Made by a program: the position numbers and the translations under genes. This document shows positions 12,292-12,759 of a stretch of 12,759 nucleotides of DNA, piece after piece. The notes under the pieces were generated by a model that saw nothing but the letters and a program-made list of their open reading frames with translations, searched no databases and was not told where the DNA came from. The stretch is from an uncultured Fibrobacter sp. (lineage in GTDB: Bacteria > Fibrobacterota > Fibrobacteria > Fibrobacterales > Fibrobacteraceae), in NCBI GenBank assembly GCA_937891805.1, contig CALATK010000091.1, positions 1-12,759 on the forward strand. The letters are read 5' to 3'. Position 1 is the first letter of the stretch, and the number at the start of each line of letters is the position of its first letter.

Positions 12292-12759
12292 TCAGTCCCC
12301 GGTGAAGATAATCACCAGCACGGACGCCACGAAGGCGGCGGAGACAATCAGGAATTCCCAGGGGTTTTCCATGATGGAGGACTTGGCAGAAGCGGTAGAT
12401 TCTGCAGGCTGAGCGGCGGCCTCGGCCTTGGCGGCTTCTTCGGCGGCCTTCTTGTCGGCTTCGGACTGGGCGAGGGCGGCGCTGTCAACTGGAGCTTCTT
12501 CGGTCTTGGCTTCCAGCACTTCGGCGGAGTCGGCCTTGGCGGTATCTGCGGCGGCTACGGCTTCAGCCGGAGCGGCGGCAGCGGAGTCGGCCGGTGTGGC
12601 TGCGGGAGCAGGCTGAGCGGCGGAATCTGCGGGAGCGGCAGCGGCTTCGGCGGGAGCGGCCTCGGCAGCAGGCTGAGCAGCAGAATCAGCAGGGGCTGCG
12701 GCAGGAGCGGCAGCGGCTTCAGCAGGAGCTGCGGCAGGAGCGGCAGCGGCTTCAGCAGG
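12292..12759 (-). CDS. Ala/Pro/Glu-rich tail-anchored protein, C-terminal part (runs off right edge)
   Basis: The last 155 residues of a longer protein whose start lies beyond the window. The first 80 visible residues are low-complexity: PAEAAAAPAAA occurs twice in tandem, and PADSAAQPA occurs twice further along. A charged segment of Glu, Lys and Ala follows (EADKKAAEEAAKAEAAAQPA), then Ser. The protein ends in a single hydrophobic helix, WEFLIVSAAFVASVLVIIF, plus TGD. This suggests an extended Pro/Ala spacer anchored in the membrane by its C-terminus. The minus frame is preferred over the overlapping plus-strand frame because the latter lacks a plausible start signal, and because the bidirectional terminator lies exactly at this gene's end. 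No family is recognised; a spacer linking membrane to periplasm or cytoplasm is inference. Confidence 0.7.
   Translation of the reverse strand, partial: PAEAAAAPAAAPAEAAAAPAAAPADSAAQPAAEAAPAEAAAAPADSAAQPAPAATPADSAAAAPAEAVAAADTAKADSAEVLEAKTEEAPVDSAALAQSEADKKAAEEAAKAEAAAQPAESTASAKSSIMENPWEFLIVSAAFVASVLVIIFTGD
12694..12759 (-). repeat. 33-bp coding tandem repeat
   Basis: Two adjacent 33-bp units (12727-12759 and 12694-12726) are identical except for the last base and each encode PAEAAAAPAAA. A related, diverged unit follows. The array reaches the window edge, so the copy number is unknown. Near identity at the DNA level suggests recent expansion by slippage or unequal recombination. Confidence 0.75.

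Noticed and set aside
12428..12616. Plus-strand Ala/Ser-rich open frame
   Set aside because: It is the complement of the Ala/Pro-rich gene. It has no ribosome binding site, whereas the minus frame ends in a clear membrane helix beside a terminator.

Overview
The window looks like chromosomal DNA from a Fibrobacter-type bacterium. The main evidence is a lipoprotein ending in a FISUMP domain (the Fibrobacter succinogenes major paralogous domain, TIGR02145), directly preceded by a member of the Fibrobacter paralogous family TIGR02147. ParE and ParC also resemble the Bacteroidetes/FCB type. Families were assigned by reading motifs; no search was run.

Layout, left to right. (1) 1-2139, minus strand: a topoisomerase IV operon, parE followed by the start of parC, which runs off the left edge. 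(2) 2379-2813, plus: a small hot-dog thioesterase, divergent from parE. (3) 2814-3143: no gene, but a cluster of inverted repeats followed by an AT-rich promoter. (4) 3144-6796, plus: the TIGR02147 protein and the FISUMP lipoprotein, overlapping by ATGA. (5) 6860-8339: a low-GC accessory stretch with an unrecognised three-helix membrane protein (minus), then a GNAT-like acetyltransferase and a 61-residue protein (plus). (6) 8426-9571, plus: an exported DUF3300 protein with a Pro/Ala/Arg-rich tail. (7) 9710-12115, plus: Tex, a YqgF/HhH/S1 nucleic-acid-binding protein. (8) 12122-12270: a hairpin cluster ending in a bidirectional terminator. (9) 12292-12759, minus: the C-terminal part of an Ala/Pro-rich tail-anchored protein built on 33-bp repeats.

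Topoisomerase IV and Tex are housekeeping genes. The accessory content is the TIGR02147/FISUMP pair and the GNAT/small-protein pair. The observation I rate highest is at the end of the TIGR02147 gene. A run of seven A's sits where removal of one A would give a stop at the family's normal C-terminus. As written, the frame instead runs about 180 bp further, through intergenic palindromic repeats, until it overlaps the lipoprotein start. Another copy of that repeat class encodes part of the lipoprotein's signal-peptide n-region.

Several genes have a TATATT hexamer a short distance upstream. For two of them a TTGACA- or TTGCAT-like box lies exactly 17 bp further up. In the TIGR02147 case this places the predicted transcript start at or next to the ATG.
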